Source: Candidatus Zixiibacteriota bacterium
Lineage (GTDB): Bacteria; Zixibacteria; MSB-5A5; GN15; FEB-12
Direction: 5' to 3'
Length of the DNA: 52,763 bases
Assembly (NCBI GenBank): GCA_024280215.1
Contig: JAJRQO010000033.1
Span: forward strand, 1-52,763
A program made the position numbers and the translations under genes. Below, piece after piece: positions 8,683 to 18,605 of the stretch. Within the stretch, counting starts at the first letter, position 1. Every line of letters starts with the position of its first letter. The notes beneath the pieces were generated by a model that was given only the letters and a program-made list of their open reading frames with translations, was not told the origin of the DNA and searched no databases.

Positions 8683-9039
8683 TTATTTTGTAAGTTCAAA
8701 ATTAAAATCTGTAATAATTAAATTATCGTATGGTAAGTCTAATGATTTCATTTTAGTTACATAATTTTCCTTCCTGCAATAGATATTCACCACACCAGTT
8801 GTACCAGGATAGATAAAATACAATCCTTCTGAATTTGAATATGTGTTAATAGTTGATGATAGTGTGTCTCCAAAGATTACTTCTGCGGAATCAATAGCTA
8901 AACCAGTTATTGAGTCGATAACTTTCCCTGATATTCTATCCAAGGGAAAAGGTTCATGTGATGTAGTATCATTACAATTTAGTAGGATAAAATAGAATAA
9001 TAGTCCAGTTGCTAGTAAATGTTTTTTTTGGTTTTTCAA
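8683..9039 (-). CDS. Lipoprotein with carboxypeptidase-regulatory-like domain
   Basis: The N-terminus has a lipoprotein signal (MKNQKKHLLATGLLFYFILL) with lipobox LLNC at about residues 20-23. Residues 36-118 resemble the carboxypeptidase D regulatory-like (CarboxypepD_reg, beta-sandwich) domain: ISGKVIDSITGLAIDSAEV, then SNSEGLYFI. Such domains occur alone in envelope proteins of the Bacteroidetes/Zixibacteria type. The protein is probably anchored in the outer membrane. There is no enzymatic motif. Confidence 0.7.
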   Translation of the reverse strand: MKNQKKHLLATGLLFYFILLNCNDTTSHEPFPLDRISGKVIDSITGLAIDSAEVIFGDTLSSTINTYSNSEGLYFIYPGTTGVVNIYCRKENYVTKMKSLDLPYDNLIITDFNFELTK

Positions 9040-9215
9040 ATTACCTCCAAACCGTTGTTAACGACCAATAATACAATATATCTAACTAATATAATAACGT
9101 AAGACAAGCGAATTTAGTGGAATGCGATAGACTACCTTTTCCCTACAATTTCTCCCCTCTTTCGTACTAGGTCGCATTGTATGAATGACTTAATAATGAT
9201 AGAAAACAACAATGT

Positions 9216-9244
9216 TGGATCCCCGATCAAGTCGGGGATGACAT
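9216..9244. repeat. Palindromic repeat GGATCCCCGATCAAGTCGGG type
   Basis: Stem CCCCGA/TCGGGG around TCAAG at 9221-9236, preceded by TTGGAT and followed by GATGACATTG. This palindrome type is scattered in many unrelated bacterial genomes. It contains a GGATCC site. Confidence 0.65.
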
Positions 9245-9285
9245 TGATGGAGTCATTTATGACAGAGGAAAATTGTATGAAAAAA

Positions 9286-9342
9286 ATCACTACAATAAAT
9301 ATAAGCGAAAATGGCTTAAGCCATTTTTTTGAGCAAAGCCAT
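9286..9342 (+). repeat. Dispersed repeat, copy A
   Basis: The segment from AATCACTACAATAAATATAA through CGAAAATGGCTTAAGCCATT to AAAGCCATTTC is closely similar to 22548-22610. Both contain a GAAAATGGCTT/AAGCCATTTT palindrome and a third AGCCATTTC, and both are followed about 55-80 bases later by ACGAACCCATTTT. No coding potential is shared. Confidence 0.6.
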
Positions 9343-9415
9343 TTCGTTGTAACCCCCTGCGGGGGGGACTTAATTACTTTGGAAATAATTAAAAAAACGA
9401 ACCCATTTTGAGACT

Positions 9416-9503
9416 GGCAGACGAGGACGTCTGCCTTGCACGGATTATGTAGCGACAGGATATTGCCCTGTCTTTTGTGGCGGAACCGCTAAAGGGTTCC
9501 GCC
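9416..9503. repeat. Cluster of three different hairpin repeats
   Basis: Three perfect or near-perfect inverted repeats lie end to end: GGCAGACG agga CGTCTGCC (9416-9435), GACAGGATATTGCCCTGTC (9454-9472) and GGCGGAACC gctaaag GGTTCCGCC (9479-9503, followed by CTACTAAT). Relatives of each occur elsewhere in the window (22417, 22716 and 32374, 45621). The cluster sits about 100 bp upstream of the DUF2807 gene. Confidence 0.7.
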
Positions 9504-9601
9504 CTACTAATCTGCTTTGTTGATAATAGATGAAACTAATTCGGAACAATCGCCGTAATAGATAGATGTAAACACAAACATAATGAACAAAGGTCACTTT
9601 C

Positions 9602-10267
9602 ATGAAAAAAATACTTACTTGTATACTCCTGCTGGCATTTGTAACAACCTCGCATGCTGGCAATTTTTCATTCTTTGGTCGAGGCGAAAAAGGTTCAGGC
9701 GATTTACAAACTGAAACTCGAGATGTCGACAACTTCAAACGTGTCAAATTAAAAGGTTCATTTGATGTCTTCATTACAGTAGGCAAAAAACAATCGGTCA
9801 CAGTAACATTCGATGACAACTTGCTCGAACTTGTCGAAACCGAAGTCCAAGGCAAAACACTCATCCTCGACACCGAAGGAAACTTCCGTTCTAAACGTTC
9901 CTGCAAAATTGAAATCACAGTCCCTGAACTCGAATATGTAAAGCTCTCTGGCTCAGGTGACATTATCATTGAAGAGCTCGACGAAGACTTTTTTGAATAC
10001 CAACTCTCTGGCTCAGGTGACATTTCCGCCGAAGGCAGAGTAAAAGATTTAGAGCTTCATCTCTCAGGTTCTGGCGATATCGACACTCGCAACTTAATAG
10101 CCGATGATGTCTACGCTAAGATTTCAGGTTCAGGTGGTATTAAAGTATATGCAAAAAATTCGCTTGATGGAAAAGTTTCTGGTTCTGGCGATATAGTTTA
10201 TTATGGCAACCCCAAACATGTAAACAACAAAGTCTCAGGCTCTGGCTCTATCAGAAAAAGAAGATAA
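9602..10267 (+). CDS. Secreted DUF2807 (GIN) domain protein
   Basis: A Sec signal peptide (MKKILTCILLLAFVTTSHA) is followed by the putative auto-transporter adhesin head GIN domain, DUF2807 (about 35-215). The domain start is visible as DFNFK-like VDNFKRVKLKGSFDVFITVGK (read in two parts), then a beta-helix-like ladder with SGSGDI repeated about seven times between 116 and 217. In nucleotides two repeats are almost identical (GGCTCAGGTGACATT at 9953 and 10011). Family members are periplasmic or surface proteins of unknown function. The product is very basic at its end (SIRKRR). The gene stands alone and ends at a strong terminator. Confidence 0.8.
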   Translation: MKKILTCILLLAFVTTSHAGNFSFFGRGEKGSGDLQTETRDVDNFKRVKLKGSFDVFITVGKKQSVTVTFDDNLLELVETEVQGKTLILDTEGNFRSKRSCKIEITVPELEYVKLSGSGDIIIEELDEDFFEYQLSGSGDISAEGRVKDLELHLSGSGDIDTRNLIADDVYAKISGSGGIKVYAKNSLDGKVSGSGDIVYYGNPKHVNNKVSGSGSIRKRR

Positions 10268-10318
10268 ATCATCATAGTAGCTTTTCTACATTGTAGAATT
10301 GTCTACTGCCTCCCCCAC

Positions 10319-10355
10319 AACCAGCAGACTTTTACAGCCTGCTGGTTCTTTTTTT
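10319..10355 (+). terminator. Terminator after the DUF2807 gene
   Basis: AACCAGCAG and CTGCTGGTT form a nine-bp stem (10319-10347), followed by CTTTTTTTG. Confidence 0.85.
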
Positions 10356-10470
10356 GACATACATGTTCAACAATTTTCACGCCTCCCCTGTATACGCACA
10401 AACAATTGTCCTCCAATAACTTACGAATAAGATTTTTCTTGCAAACAGTATAAAAAAGAACTATCTTTAA

Positions 10471-10785
10471 ATGATGGATAATGGAGAAAAGAAAAAAATA
10501 AGACCTCAACCAATTTCTGGTGTCATTGGTAAAATGATGAGTTCCTTAGGAATCTCAAAGACCTACAATGGTTGGATGGTTGTTGAAAAATGGCCTGAAA
10601 TTGTCGGGAAAGAATTAGCCCAACGAGCCAAAGCAATTCGGTTTGAAAATGGAATCTTATTTATCGCAATTTCAGACGATGCATGGAGACAAGAAATTTC
10701 TATGAAGTCTGAGGAATTGATTTCACAAATCCACACCTATCCATTTGGACGATCCATAAAACAGATTCGATTGATAAAACATTGA
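10471..10785 (+). CDS. dciA: DUF721/DciA-like protein
   Basis: This 104-residue protein carries the DUF721 pattern: LGISKTYNGWMVVEKWPEIVGKELAQRAKAI, read as helices around WPEIVG, then GILFIAISDDAWRQEISMKSEELI. DciA proteins load the replicative helicase, and this family commonly lies next to gyrB, as here with only 12 bases to the gyrB start. Two ATGs in tandem (10471 and 10474) could start translation; no clear ribosome-binding site is seen, perhaps a leaderless message. The symbol is given from family and context, not from a tested function. Confidence 0.75.
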   Translation: MMDNGEKKKIRPQPISGVIGKMMSSLGISKTYNGWMVVEKWPEIVGKELAQRAKAIRFENGILFIAISDDAWRQEISMKSEELISQIHTYPFGRSIKQIRLIKH

Positions 10786-10797
10786 AAGGAAACATAA

Positions 10798-12735
<1,938 letters not shown>

Positions 12736-12759
12736 GATTATATAAAGCTTAGAATATCA

Positions 12760-12789
12760 ACGGAGCTTCGTATGAGGCTCCGTTTTTTT
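12760..12789 (+). terminator. gyrB terminator
   Basis: ACGGAGC ttcgtatga GGCTCCGT followed by a run of seven T. It overlaps an in-frame upstream ATG of the next gene, which argues against that start. Confidence 0.85.
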
Positions 12790-12813
12790 AATTTTAAATC
12801 AGAGGTAATTCCC

Positions 12814-13383
12814 ATGAAATGTTTTAAATCTGTCATCTGTCTCTTTTCATTTTTGATTCTTATTTCCATGAATGTCTATGCGAGCGAATCAGATAGTGAT
12901 GACGTTGATGCAAATAACGAAAAAGCAAATCGTTCTTTTAATAGTGGTATAGATCATTTGCATAAAGCAAAACAGATTCTCATTGTTGGCGATTCTGCCT
13001 TTGCATATAACTATCGTGCGACATCGGATGCCAAAGCAAAAAAAGAATATGAAAAAGCAGTTGATGCTTTTAAAGAAACTCTTGAGCATAACCCAGCGAT
13101 GAAAGAAGCATATAACAATTTAGGGTTCTGTTATCGTAAGTTAGGCAAACTTGACGAGTCCTTAAAGTCATACAAACGTGCATTAAAGTTTGACCCAGAG
13201 TTTGCACAGGCACTTGAGTATTTAGGAGAAACTTACTTGGCGATGGATGATTTGGAGAATGCAAATATCAATCTGTTTAAACTAACAAATTTAAAATCAG
13301 CATACGCAGATACACTCGCACATGCGATTAACAAATACAAGTTGAATCAGATAAATAAAAAGTTACAAGTAGGTAAAAAATAA
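12814..13383 (+). CDS. Exported TPR protein
   Basis: The start chosen is ATG 12814, with AGAGGTAA ten bases upstream, because the earlier ATG at 12772 lies within the gyrB terminator. The product of 189 residues begins with a signal peptide (MKCFKSVICLFSFLILISMN, then VYASES). A long acidic linker follows, then two to three tetratricopeptide repeats (EAYNNLGFCYRKLGKLDESL and ALEYLGETYLAMDDLENA). It probably serves as a periplasmic protein-protein interaction module; partner unknown. Its stop abuts the stop of the convergent minus-strand operon, with no intergenic space. Confidence 0.75.
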   Translation: MKCFKSVICLFSFLILISMNVYASESDSDDVDANNEKANRSFNSGIDHLHKAKQILIVGDSAFAYNYRATSDAKAKKEYEKAVDAFKETLEHNPAMKEAYNNLGFCYRKLGKLDESLKSYKRALKFDPEFAQALEYLGETYLAMDDLENANINLFKLTNLKSAYADTLAHAINKYKLNQINKKLQVGKK

Positions 13384-13896
13384 TCAACTTGGAGGAGGTG
13401 GGGGATTGTCTGGAGAAATTTTTTGAGTTTCATCAGGATCGTCTAAGACCTCTTGAGGGATTTCAACTCTTGGAGCCATGATACCTAAGTAGCGTTGGTA
13501 CCATTTCCAATTCTTCTTTTGAGCTTTATAATATTTTTTAATTCGTTTCTCACGTCTGTGTGCAATCGCATCATGATGTTCTATCATTAAAATGAGTTCT
13601 TCAGGTGCTTGTCTTTTTTCAAGAGCCTGTTGAATAACATCATATTTTTCATAATTAAAAAACATTTGTAAAAAGGTATCGGCAACTGGAGCCCCCATAA
13701 CCATTGCTTGAGAAATTATATAGTTAGCAGGTTTGACTGATTCAAAAAACATAATCCCAGGAAGACCTAACCCACGACGAACAATAAATCGAGCAAACTT
13801 GTCAAAGACTTCATGCTCATCGTCAGTTAAGACCGATGAATCATTTTTAGGATTATTTGACTCAGGATATTCTGTACTTCCTTTGAAAAAACTCAT
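13384..13896 (-). CDS. Conserved hypothetical protein, last gene of the pth-rplI cluster
   Basis: This is a soluble protein of 170 residues with a helical middle (VFDKFARFIVRRGLGLPGIMF, read as two parts), a strongly basic stretch HRREKRIKKYYKAQKKNWKW near 115-135, and a Pro-rich tail ending PPPPPS. The ATG overlaps the stop of the upstream membrane-protein gene by four bases (ATGA), so the two are coupled. FESVKPANYIISQAM could be amphipathic. The family is not recognised by name. A role at the membrane with its partner is inferred from coupling only. Confidence 0.65.
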   Translation of the reverse strand: MSFFKGSTEYPESNNPKNDSSVLTDDEHEVFDKFARFIVRRGLGLPGIMFFESVKPANYIISQAMVMGAPVADTFLQMFFNYEKYDVIQQALEKRQAPEELILMIEHHDAIAHRREKRIKKYYKAQKKNWKWYQRYLGIMAPRVEIPQEVLDDPDETQKISPDNPPPPPS

Positions 13897-14360
13897 GCCG
13901 ACACCTCATTTGAATCCATTGCAATTTTTTGTGCGACAACTTTCATCACATCTTCATCATTATTATCAAAAATAATATAGAGACCTCGAAAATTTTCAAG
14001 TCGAGATTTATCAACAAACGGAGAGAGTTGCACACCATTTTTGTCTGGATAATAGGAACGAAACTCAGACCATTTTTTCTTGATTGTCTGTGTTGAACTT
14101 TTAATAATTACTTCAGTATCAGTAAGGATGAAGTAGGTTGGGAAATAAAATTTGGCAACCGAAGCAAAGAGAACGGTCAAAGATAAAAACCCAAAAACAC
14201 GAGAAGATGTAATAGAGATTACAAGTAACGGAATCACTAAAATAAAAAGCGTAACCAAGACGGCAGCCAATGGTCGCTTTTTTATAGGATGTGTCGTCCA
14301 TGTTAATAACTCAACGGCATTAGAATCAGGTGTTGGAGCTTGGATATTTTTTTCGTTCAT
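13893..14360 (-). CDS. Membrane protein with possible PH-like domain
   Basis: This 155-residue protein has a cytosolic N-terminus and two adjacent membrane helices (about 31-50, LAAVLVTLFILVIPLLVISI, and 54-75). A beta-rich tail follows: TYFILTDTEVIIKSSTQTIKKKWSEFRSYYPD. The arrangement of two helices then 'YFILTDTEV ... KWSEFR' is typical of bacterial PH-like YdbT/DUF304-style proteins. It overlaps the downstream 170-aa gene by four bases and lies six bases after the 66-aa gene. Confidence 0.65.
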   Translation of the reverse strand: MNEKNIQAPTPDSNAVELLTWTTHPIKKRPLAAVLVTLFILVIPLLVISITSSRVFGFLSLTVLFASVAKFYFPTYFILTDTEVIIKSSTQTIKKKWSEFRSYYPDKNGVQLSPFVDKSRLENFRGLYIIFDNNDEDVMKVVAQKIAMDSNEVSA

Positions 14361-14366
14361 AAATTT

Positions 14367-14567
14367 TTATTCAGGTTTACGGTAACGTTCTTTTTTAACT
14401 TTTTCCATCATGTCCATGAGTTCTTTTGGTTCGAGTAATTTTTTCTCGATAAGAAGTCTGACAAGTGCTTCTTGAGCTAAGTTATTTGAGAGTGCGAGTT
14501 CTTCATAAGTGATATCACGCTCTTCACCATTTATTACCATTTTGAGGGCAACATTTTTATCCATCAT
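14367..14567 (-). CDS. Small hypothetical protein, 66 aa
   Basis: A short, highly charged, mainly helical protein (EELALSNNLAQEALVRLLIE, then KKLLEPKELMDMMEKVKKERYRKPE). There is no membrane segment. Two ATGs are adjacent; the second (14564) has the better spacing to GGAGATA. It sits eight bases after the LpoA-like gene and six before the membrane protein, clearly in the operon. Function unknown. Confidence 0.65.
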   Translation of the reverse strand: MMDKNVALKMVINGEERDITYEELALSNNLAQEALVRLLIEKKLLEPKELMDMMEKVKKERYRKPE

Positions 14568-14575
14568 TATCTCCG

Positions 14576-16366
14576 TTATTGTTCTTCTAAATTTTCTGTT
14601 TTGAGAGATTCAAACGAATTTGCTTTTTCGTTTAGAATCTTATAAAGAGGCATTTCGATATTTTCACGATGTTCACCATAGCTGATTTTCCCAGATGCAC
14701 CGCTATAATTTTTTATAGTTTTCAATTTGTTTGAAATAGTTTCGCGACTAATACCAGAACCAACAGTATTGGTAAGCAATCGCACCGCATCAAACCCTAA
14801 TGCAGCCAATCGTTGTGGTCGTTTCCCATAACGACTGTCATACGCAGCGGCAAGGAGCATAAACTCTTCCGAAATTTTTCCCTCTAAAAATGGTGATGCA
14901 AAAACAGCACCTTTGGTCACATTCTCACCAAGCTTATAAACAGTTCGGTCACCCCATCCGTCAGTACCCAGATAAAACCCATTCAGATTATAAAAGTGAA
15001 TTTGAGGAACCAATTGCTTTAATTGTTTCGGAACTCCAGGCATAAAGATACAGTCAACATAAGCGGCGAGTAGTTCAAAATCAAGAGTATCACCGTCATC
15101 TGAAATATAAAAAGTAGAGTCCTTTGGATGTCCAAGTAGAATTGATTTAATGTCTCGAATGTATGTACCAAAATCTTTGTCCCGTGAACGGTAGTACTCA
15201 ACAGCAACAACAGTCCCACCAAGTTTTTTAAAGTGTCTTTCAAATGCATGAGTCATGCGAATATGGTCAGTAATTGTTGATGAAATAATAACAACAGAGT
15301 CAGCGTTTAATTTATTAAAAGCATACTCGGCAAGTGAAATTGATTCAAGTTCAATATTTGGTGAAAGCTGAAATGATGTTTCTGAGAGTCTTGTTAGCCC
15401 TGCTTCTGTAGCAGCAGGAACTATCATCGGAAGATTACCACAGTTTAGAATCGATGATGCCACCGATGCTTCCTCTGAAGTCAGCGGCCCAACAACAGCG
15501 TCAGTCGAATTTGATAAAGATAACTGTGAAATAATTTGTGCCGCTTCAATTGGATCACCTTTAGTGTCATACGGAACAAGCTTGATTTTCTTGCCACTTT
15601 CTTTACGATACAAATCGGCAGCGATAACAGCACCATGGTAAATTTCTTCGCCATACGTTTGCATTTCTCCAGACAAGGGAAGGACAAGGGCTATTTCAAG
15701 TGGTCTATTTTCTTCACGTGCCTGCACTTCTTTTCTATCTGACAAGGAAAGAGATTGTCCGCAGGTTGCCAGAATATTTTCTGCTTTGAGAAGTTCTCCT
15801 CTATTGAGATAAATATCTGAAAGTGATTTTACCAAAGAGCATTTTTTTGTCTGAGATAACTTATCAAAATCTTTTTCTGTAAGAGAAATCGCAGAGGCAT
15901 TTTTGAATGCTGCTTGTAGTGACGCTTGTATAAGTTGATCAAGCTTTTTTGTATCCGATAAACGATACGCTACCAGATATGTTTTGACAGCTCTATCAAC
16001 ATGAGATTTCAAGTATTGAGAGTTGCCTAAGAAAAAGTGTGCTTCAGCTTGATAGAGTGAATTTGAAAAGTGAGAAATAAAATATGAAAAACCAGCAATT
16101 GCTTCATCATATTCAGCAAAATAATATTTTGCTTTTGATCTTTGAAACACAAATAGATCAAGATTTTTTGAGTTTGAGAAACGACCTTCAAGTTCTGAGA
16201 AGATTCTTCCCGCTTCATAGTAGTCACCCTGCCGAAGGAGTCTTTGCCCTTTGGTATAGAGTGAGACGATTTCCGGTGTGTCTTCAATTGATTGTGCGGA
16301 AATTCCAGCAACAAACAAAAGTAGCATACTAAAAATTATGAGAGATTGTATTTTTTTCAAAGTCAT
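14576..16366 (-). CDS. Periplasmic binding-fold protein with TPR region (LpoA/LivJ-like)
   Basis: A signal peptide (MTLKKIQSLIIFSMLLLFVA, then GISAQS) is followed by helical TPR-like repeats (about 30-215: GDYYEAGRIFSELE, EAHFFLGNSQYLKSHVDRAV). A type I periplasmic-binding fold occupies about 225-580 (LEIALVLPLSGEMQTYGEEI, VVGPLTSEEASVAS, LPMIVPAATEAGL). The same TPR plus Peripla_BP_6 combination occurs in LpoA, the outer-membrane activator of PBP1A, and in many uncharacterised FCB proteins. No lipobox is seen, so it is probably soluble periplasmic. It directly follows the bifunctional nuclease gene, with adjacent stop and start. Confidence 0.75.
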   Translation of the reverse strand: MTLKKIQSLIIFSMLLLFVAGISAQSIEDTPEIVSLYTKGQRLLRQGDYYEAGRIFSELEGRFSNSKNLDLFVFQRSKAKYYFAEYDEAIAGFSYFISHFSNSLYQAEAHFFLGNSQYLKSHVDRAVKTYLVAYRLSDTKKLDQLIQASLQAAFKNASAISLTEKDFDKLSQTKKCSLVKSLSDIYLNRGELLKAENILATCGQSLSLSDRKEVQAREENRPLEIALVLPLSGEMQTYGEEIYHGAVIAADLYRKESGKKIKLVPYDTKGDPIEAAQIISQLSLSNSTDAVVGPLTSEEASVASSILNCGNLPMIVPAATEAGLTRLSETSFQLSPNIELESISLAEYAFNKLNADSVVIISSTITDHIRMTHAFERHFKKLGGTVVAVEYYRSRDKDFGTYIRDIKSILLGHPKDSTFYISDDGDTLDFELLAAYVDCIFMPGVPKQLKQLVPQIHFYNLNGFYLGTDGWGDRTVYKLGENVTKGAVFASPFLEGKISEEFMLLAAAYDSRYGKRPQRLAALGFDAVRLLTNTVGSGISRETISNKLKTIKNYSGASGKISYGEHRENIEMPLYKILNEKANSFESLKTENLEEQ

Positions 16367-16864
16367 TTAAAGAGAATAATTCCCAAAGTCTTCGGGATTA
16401 ATTTTTTTCAACCTCTCCCTTAATGATTCAGGGTCTGTCGGCATAGTGTTCTCCGACTGAGATTGTTCTTCTGAAACATTCAGCAAGCTATCATCTACAT
16501 AGATAGGAGCTTGCATTTTTAAAGCAAGTGCGATAGAGTCCGATGGTCTGGCATCGATTTCGATGACGATATTATCAACAGACTGCACATACACTTTGGC
16601 ATAAAAAGTTTGTTCTTTTAATTCAGTAATCTCAACTTTAAGAATTGTAGATTTTGTTGCAACGATAATATCTTTGAGTAAGTCGTATGTCATCGGACGT
16701 TGAGATTCTATACCAGTTAATTGTATAGCAATCCCCCACGCTTCCGCATGGCCAATCCATATAGGAAGCACTTTATTGATAGACAGGGGTGCGAGTATGA
16801 CAACCGGTGAATTGGTTGTCATATCCAACGCTAAACCTTCAACTTTTGCTTCGAGCATACTCAT
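16367..16864 (-). CDS. Bifunctional nuclease family protein (DUF151)
   Basis: The 165-residue protein shows the BFN/DUF151 core: NSPVVILAP, LPIWIGHAEAWGIAIQL, RPMTYDLLKDII and IDARPSDSIALALKMQAPIYV. The family has DNase and RNase activity in some members, but its physiological role is unclear. The tail (about 130-165) is polar and ends PEDFGNYSL. It is four bases after rplI and is directly followed by the LpoA-like gene. No ribosome-binding site is clear; ATG 16864 or 16858 could be used. Confidence 0.85.
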   Translation of the reverse strand: MSMLEAKVEGLALDMTTNSPVVILAPLSINKVLPIWIGHAEAWGIAIQLTGIESQRPMTYDLLKDIIVATKSTILKVEITELKEQTFYAKVYVQSVDNIVIEIDARPSDSIALALKMQAPIYVDDSLLNVSEEQSQSENTMPTDPESLRERLKKINPEDFGNYSL

Positions 16865-16868
16865 AGCA

Positions 16869-17315
16869 TTATGATTGTTTAATTACCCAAAATTTAAAAT
16901 TCGCGATTACTTCTTTTTCAATTTTAATTGGTGCTGTATATACGCCAAGAACTTTAATAGGACCTTCAAGTTCAATAGAGCGTTTATCAACGATAATACC
17001 TTCTGCTTTTAAGCGTTCAGCAATATCGCCATTTGTAACAGAACCAAATAGTTTGTCATCTTCGCCAACATTCACTTCAAAAGATAAAGAAAGTTTTTCA
17101 ATCTTATCTTTAATAAGCTCGGCTCCTTTACGGAGTTTTTTCATGCGAAGTTCTGCTTGCTTTTGAATTTCATCAATAGCTTTTAGATTCGCTTTTGTAG
17201 CAAGAATCGCTAAGTTACGAGGAAGCAAATAATTGCGTCCAAAACCATTTTTTACATCGATTGTTTGACCGGCAGAGCCGACATCTGGAACATCTTCACG
17301 TAAAATGAGTTTCAT
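16869..17315 (-). CDS. rplI: 50S ribosomal protein L9
   Basis: Standard length of 148 residues. The N-terminal rRNA-binding domain starts MKLILREDVPDVGSAGQTID, followed by VKNGFGRNYLLPRNLA (the L9 signature). A long connecting helix is followed by the C-terminal domain (LFGSVTNGDIAERLKAEGI and KVLGVYTAPIKIEKEV). GGAAGGAAC precedes the ATG. Part of the rpsF-rpsR-DUF2232-rplI operon. Confidence 0.96.
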   Translation of the reverse strand: MKLILREDVPDVGSAGQTIDVKNGFGRNYLLPRNLAILATKANLKAIDEIQKQAELRMKKLRKGAELIKDKIEKLSLSFEVNVGEDDKLFGSVTNGDIAERLKAEGIIVDKRSIELEGPIKVLGVYTAPIKIEKEVIANFKFWVIKQS

Positions 17316-17349
17316 CGTTTGTTCCTTTCCTTCTATAATATAATAAACA

Positions 17350-18360
17350 TTATTCGTTTTGTAAATTCAACTGATCGCTCTTTCTAAAATTTTTAAAACT
17401 GTCAATAAAACCACCAAAGACAGCAACTACAAATCCCAGATGACCAGTGAAAAATAGTAAAATATAAAAACTAACTTTAACATAAGACGGAAATTTTAGT
17501 TTTTTTAGATAGTATTCTATAATGGATAACCCAGCAATAGAATAAAAAACCACTAAAAAGACTAAAATATTATCACCTACTAAGCGAAGCGATTCACCAC
17601 CAAAAAACCGTAAACAAGCAGCTCCAAGTAAAAGAGGTGTTGGGTAAAACGGCATTTTCCAAAAGGTAAATGCTGGAATACTTTCTACCGTACTTTCTTT
17701 TCTTGAAAGAAAAGCATTAAAAATCATATATCCAATTGAATACTGAAAAACCGCACTCAAAACCAACAAAGCAGGAAAAATCCGTTGTACAAACGCCAGT
17801 GAGACATTCATACCATTTATCCAAGTTGCCGTTTCTTCTGCCGAATATCCCATAGTAGGCATTGATGTCTTCGCAGTCGCCAACATATCTGCTGATGCTT
17901 CAGCGATACCCGCGGTTAATTTTGATAACAGCGGAAGATACAATGCCAATGCGAACAGCAATACAGCTACCATTCCAATGGTATATACTTTTTGATTTGT
18001 TTCTTGTTTTAAGGTTAATCTGCCAATGACAGCTCCACCAAATAAAATCATACTCCATTGTGATAACATTGTCCAAGCAAAATCAAGCCCAGTAAACATG
18101 TAGCCTATAATATAAACTAACACCGCAGATCCCCACAAAAGCCACGTATGACCTTGATAGGCAAGCAGTGCGATTCCAACATAGAGAAAGAGTATCAACA
18201 TATAATTGATAGAACTAACTCCGAGTATAAGAATCCCAGGTAGAGCAACACCCTTGATACCGAATTCTAAAAGCGTATATAAAAACATAGCAAAAATAGT
18301 GCTATACACTTCCCATCCGATTTTGGGAACAAGTTGATTTTTTTGAACTAATGCAGTCAT
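17350..18360 (-). CDS. DUF2232 (YybS-like) membrane protein
   Basis: This is an integral membrane protein of 336 residues with about eight hydrophobic segments spread along its length. Its place between rpsR and rplI is characteristic of DUF2232/YybS proteins, which are widespread and of unknown function. TAAGGTCTT just before the ATG at 18360 is the ribosome-binding site and overlaps the rpsR stop region. The C-terminal half contains the typical SIIEYYLKKLKFPSYVKVS followed by a final helix. Confidence 0.8.
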   Translation of the reverse strand: MTALVQKNQLVPKIGWEVYSTIFAMFLYTLLEFGIKGVALPGILILGVSSINYMLILFLYVGIALLAYQGHTWLLWGSAVLVYIIGYMFTGLDFAWTMLSQWSMILFGGAVIGRLTLKQETNQKVYTIGMVAVLLFALALYLPLLSKLTAGIAEASADMLATAKTSMPTMGYSAEETATWINGMNVSLAFVQRIFPALLVLSAVFQYSIGYMIFNAFLSRKESTVESIPAFTFWKMPFYPTPLLLGAACLRFFGGESLRLVGDNILVFLVVFYSIAGLSIIEYYLKKLKFPSYVKVSFYILLFFTGHLGFVVAVFGGFIDSFKNFRKSDQLNLQNE

Positions 18361-18366
18361 AAGACC

Positions 18367-18594
18367 TTAACGGTATGATTCTGCAGCAAATGCGACAATT
18401 GCCAACACACGACCACGTTTGATAGCGGTAGTAAGTTTACGTTGATGCATGGCACAGTTGCCAGTTACACGACGAGGGATAATTTTGCCCCGTTCGTTAG
18501 TGAAACGTTTTAAGATACGTTCATCTTTATAATTGATCATGGTTACTTTGTTTTCACAAAAGCGACAGATCTTTTTTCCTCTGATAACACCCAT
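18367..18594 (-). CDS. rpsR: 30S ribosomal protein S18
   Basis: Seventy-five residues with the S18 core (YKDERILKRFTNERGKIIPR, then RVTGNCAMHQRKLTTAIKRGR). It keeps the zinc-binding cysteines (CRFC near the start and C in NCAMH), so it is the C+ form. It lies 11 bases downstream of rpsF. The ssb gene that often lies between rpsF and rpsR is absent. Confidence 0.96.
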   Translation of the reverse strand: MGVIRGKKICRFCENKVTMINYKDERILKRFTNERGKIIPRRVTGNCAMHQRKLTTAIKRGRVLAIVAFAAESYR

Positions 18595-18605
18595 AATATT
18601 TTCCT

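Noticed and set aside
9181-9411. 76-codon plus-strand frame between the lipoprotein and the DUF2807 gene
   Set aside because: It runs through the GATC-type palindrome and dispersed repeat copy A. Its residues are those of the repeats, and no ribosome-binding site is seen.
10270-10470. Replication origin upstream of dciA-gyrB
   Set aside because: No cluster of DnaA boxes or unwinding element is visible, and dnaA/recF are not in the window.
12772-12813. Upstream start of the TPR gene
   Set aside because: It falls within the gyrB terminator and would put 14 residues before a clear signal peptide; ATG 12814 has the ribosome-binding site.
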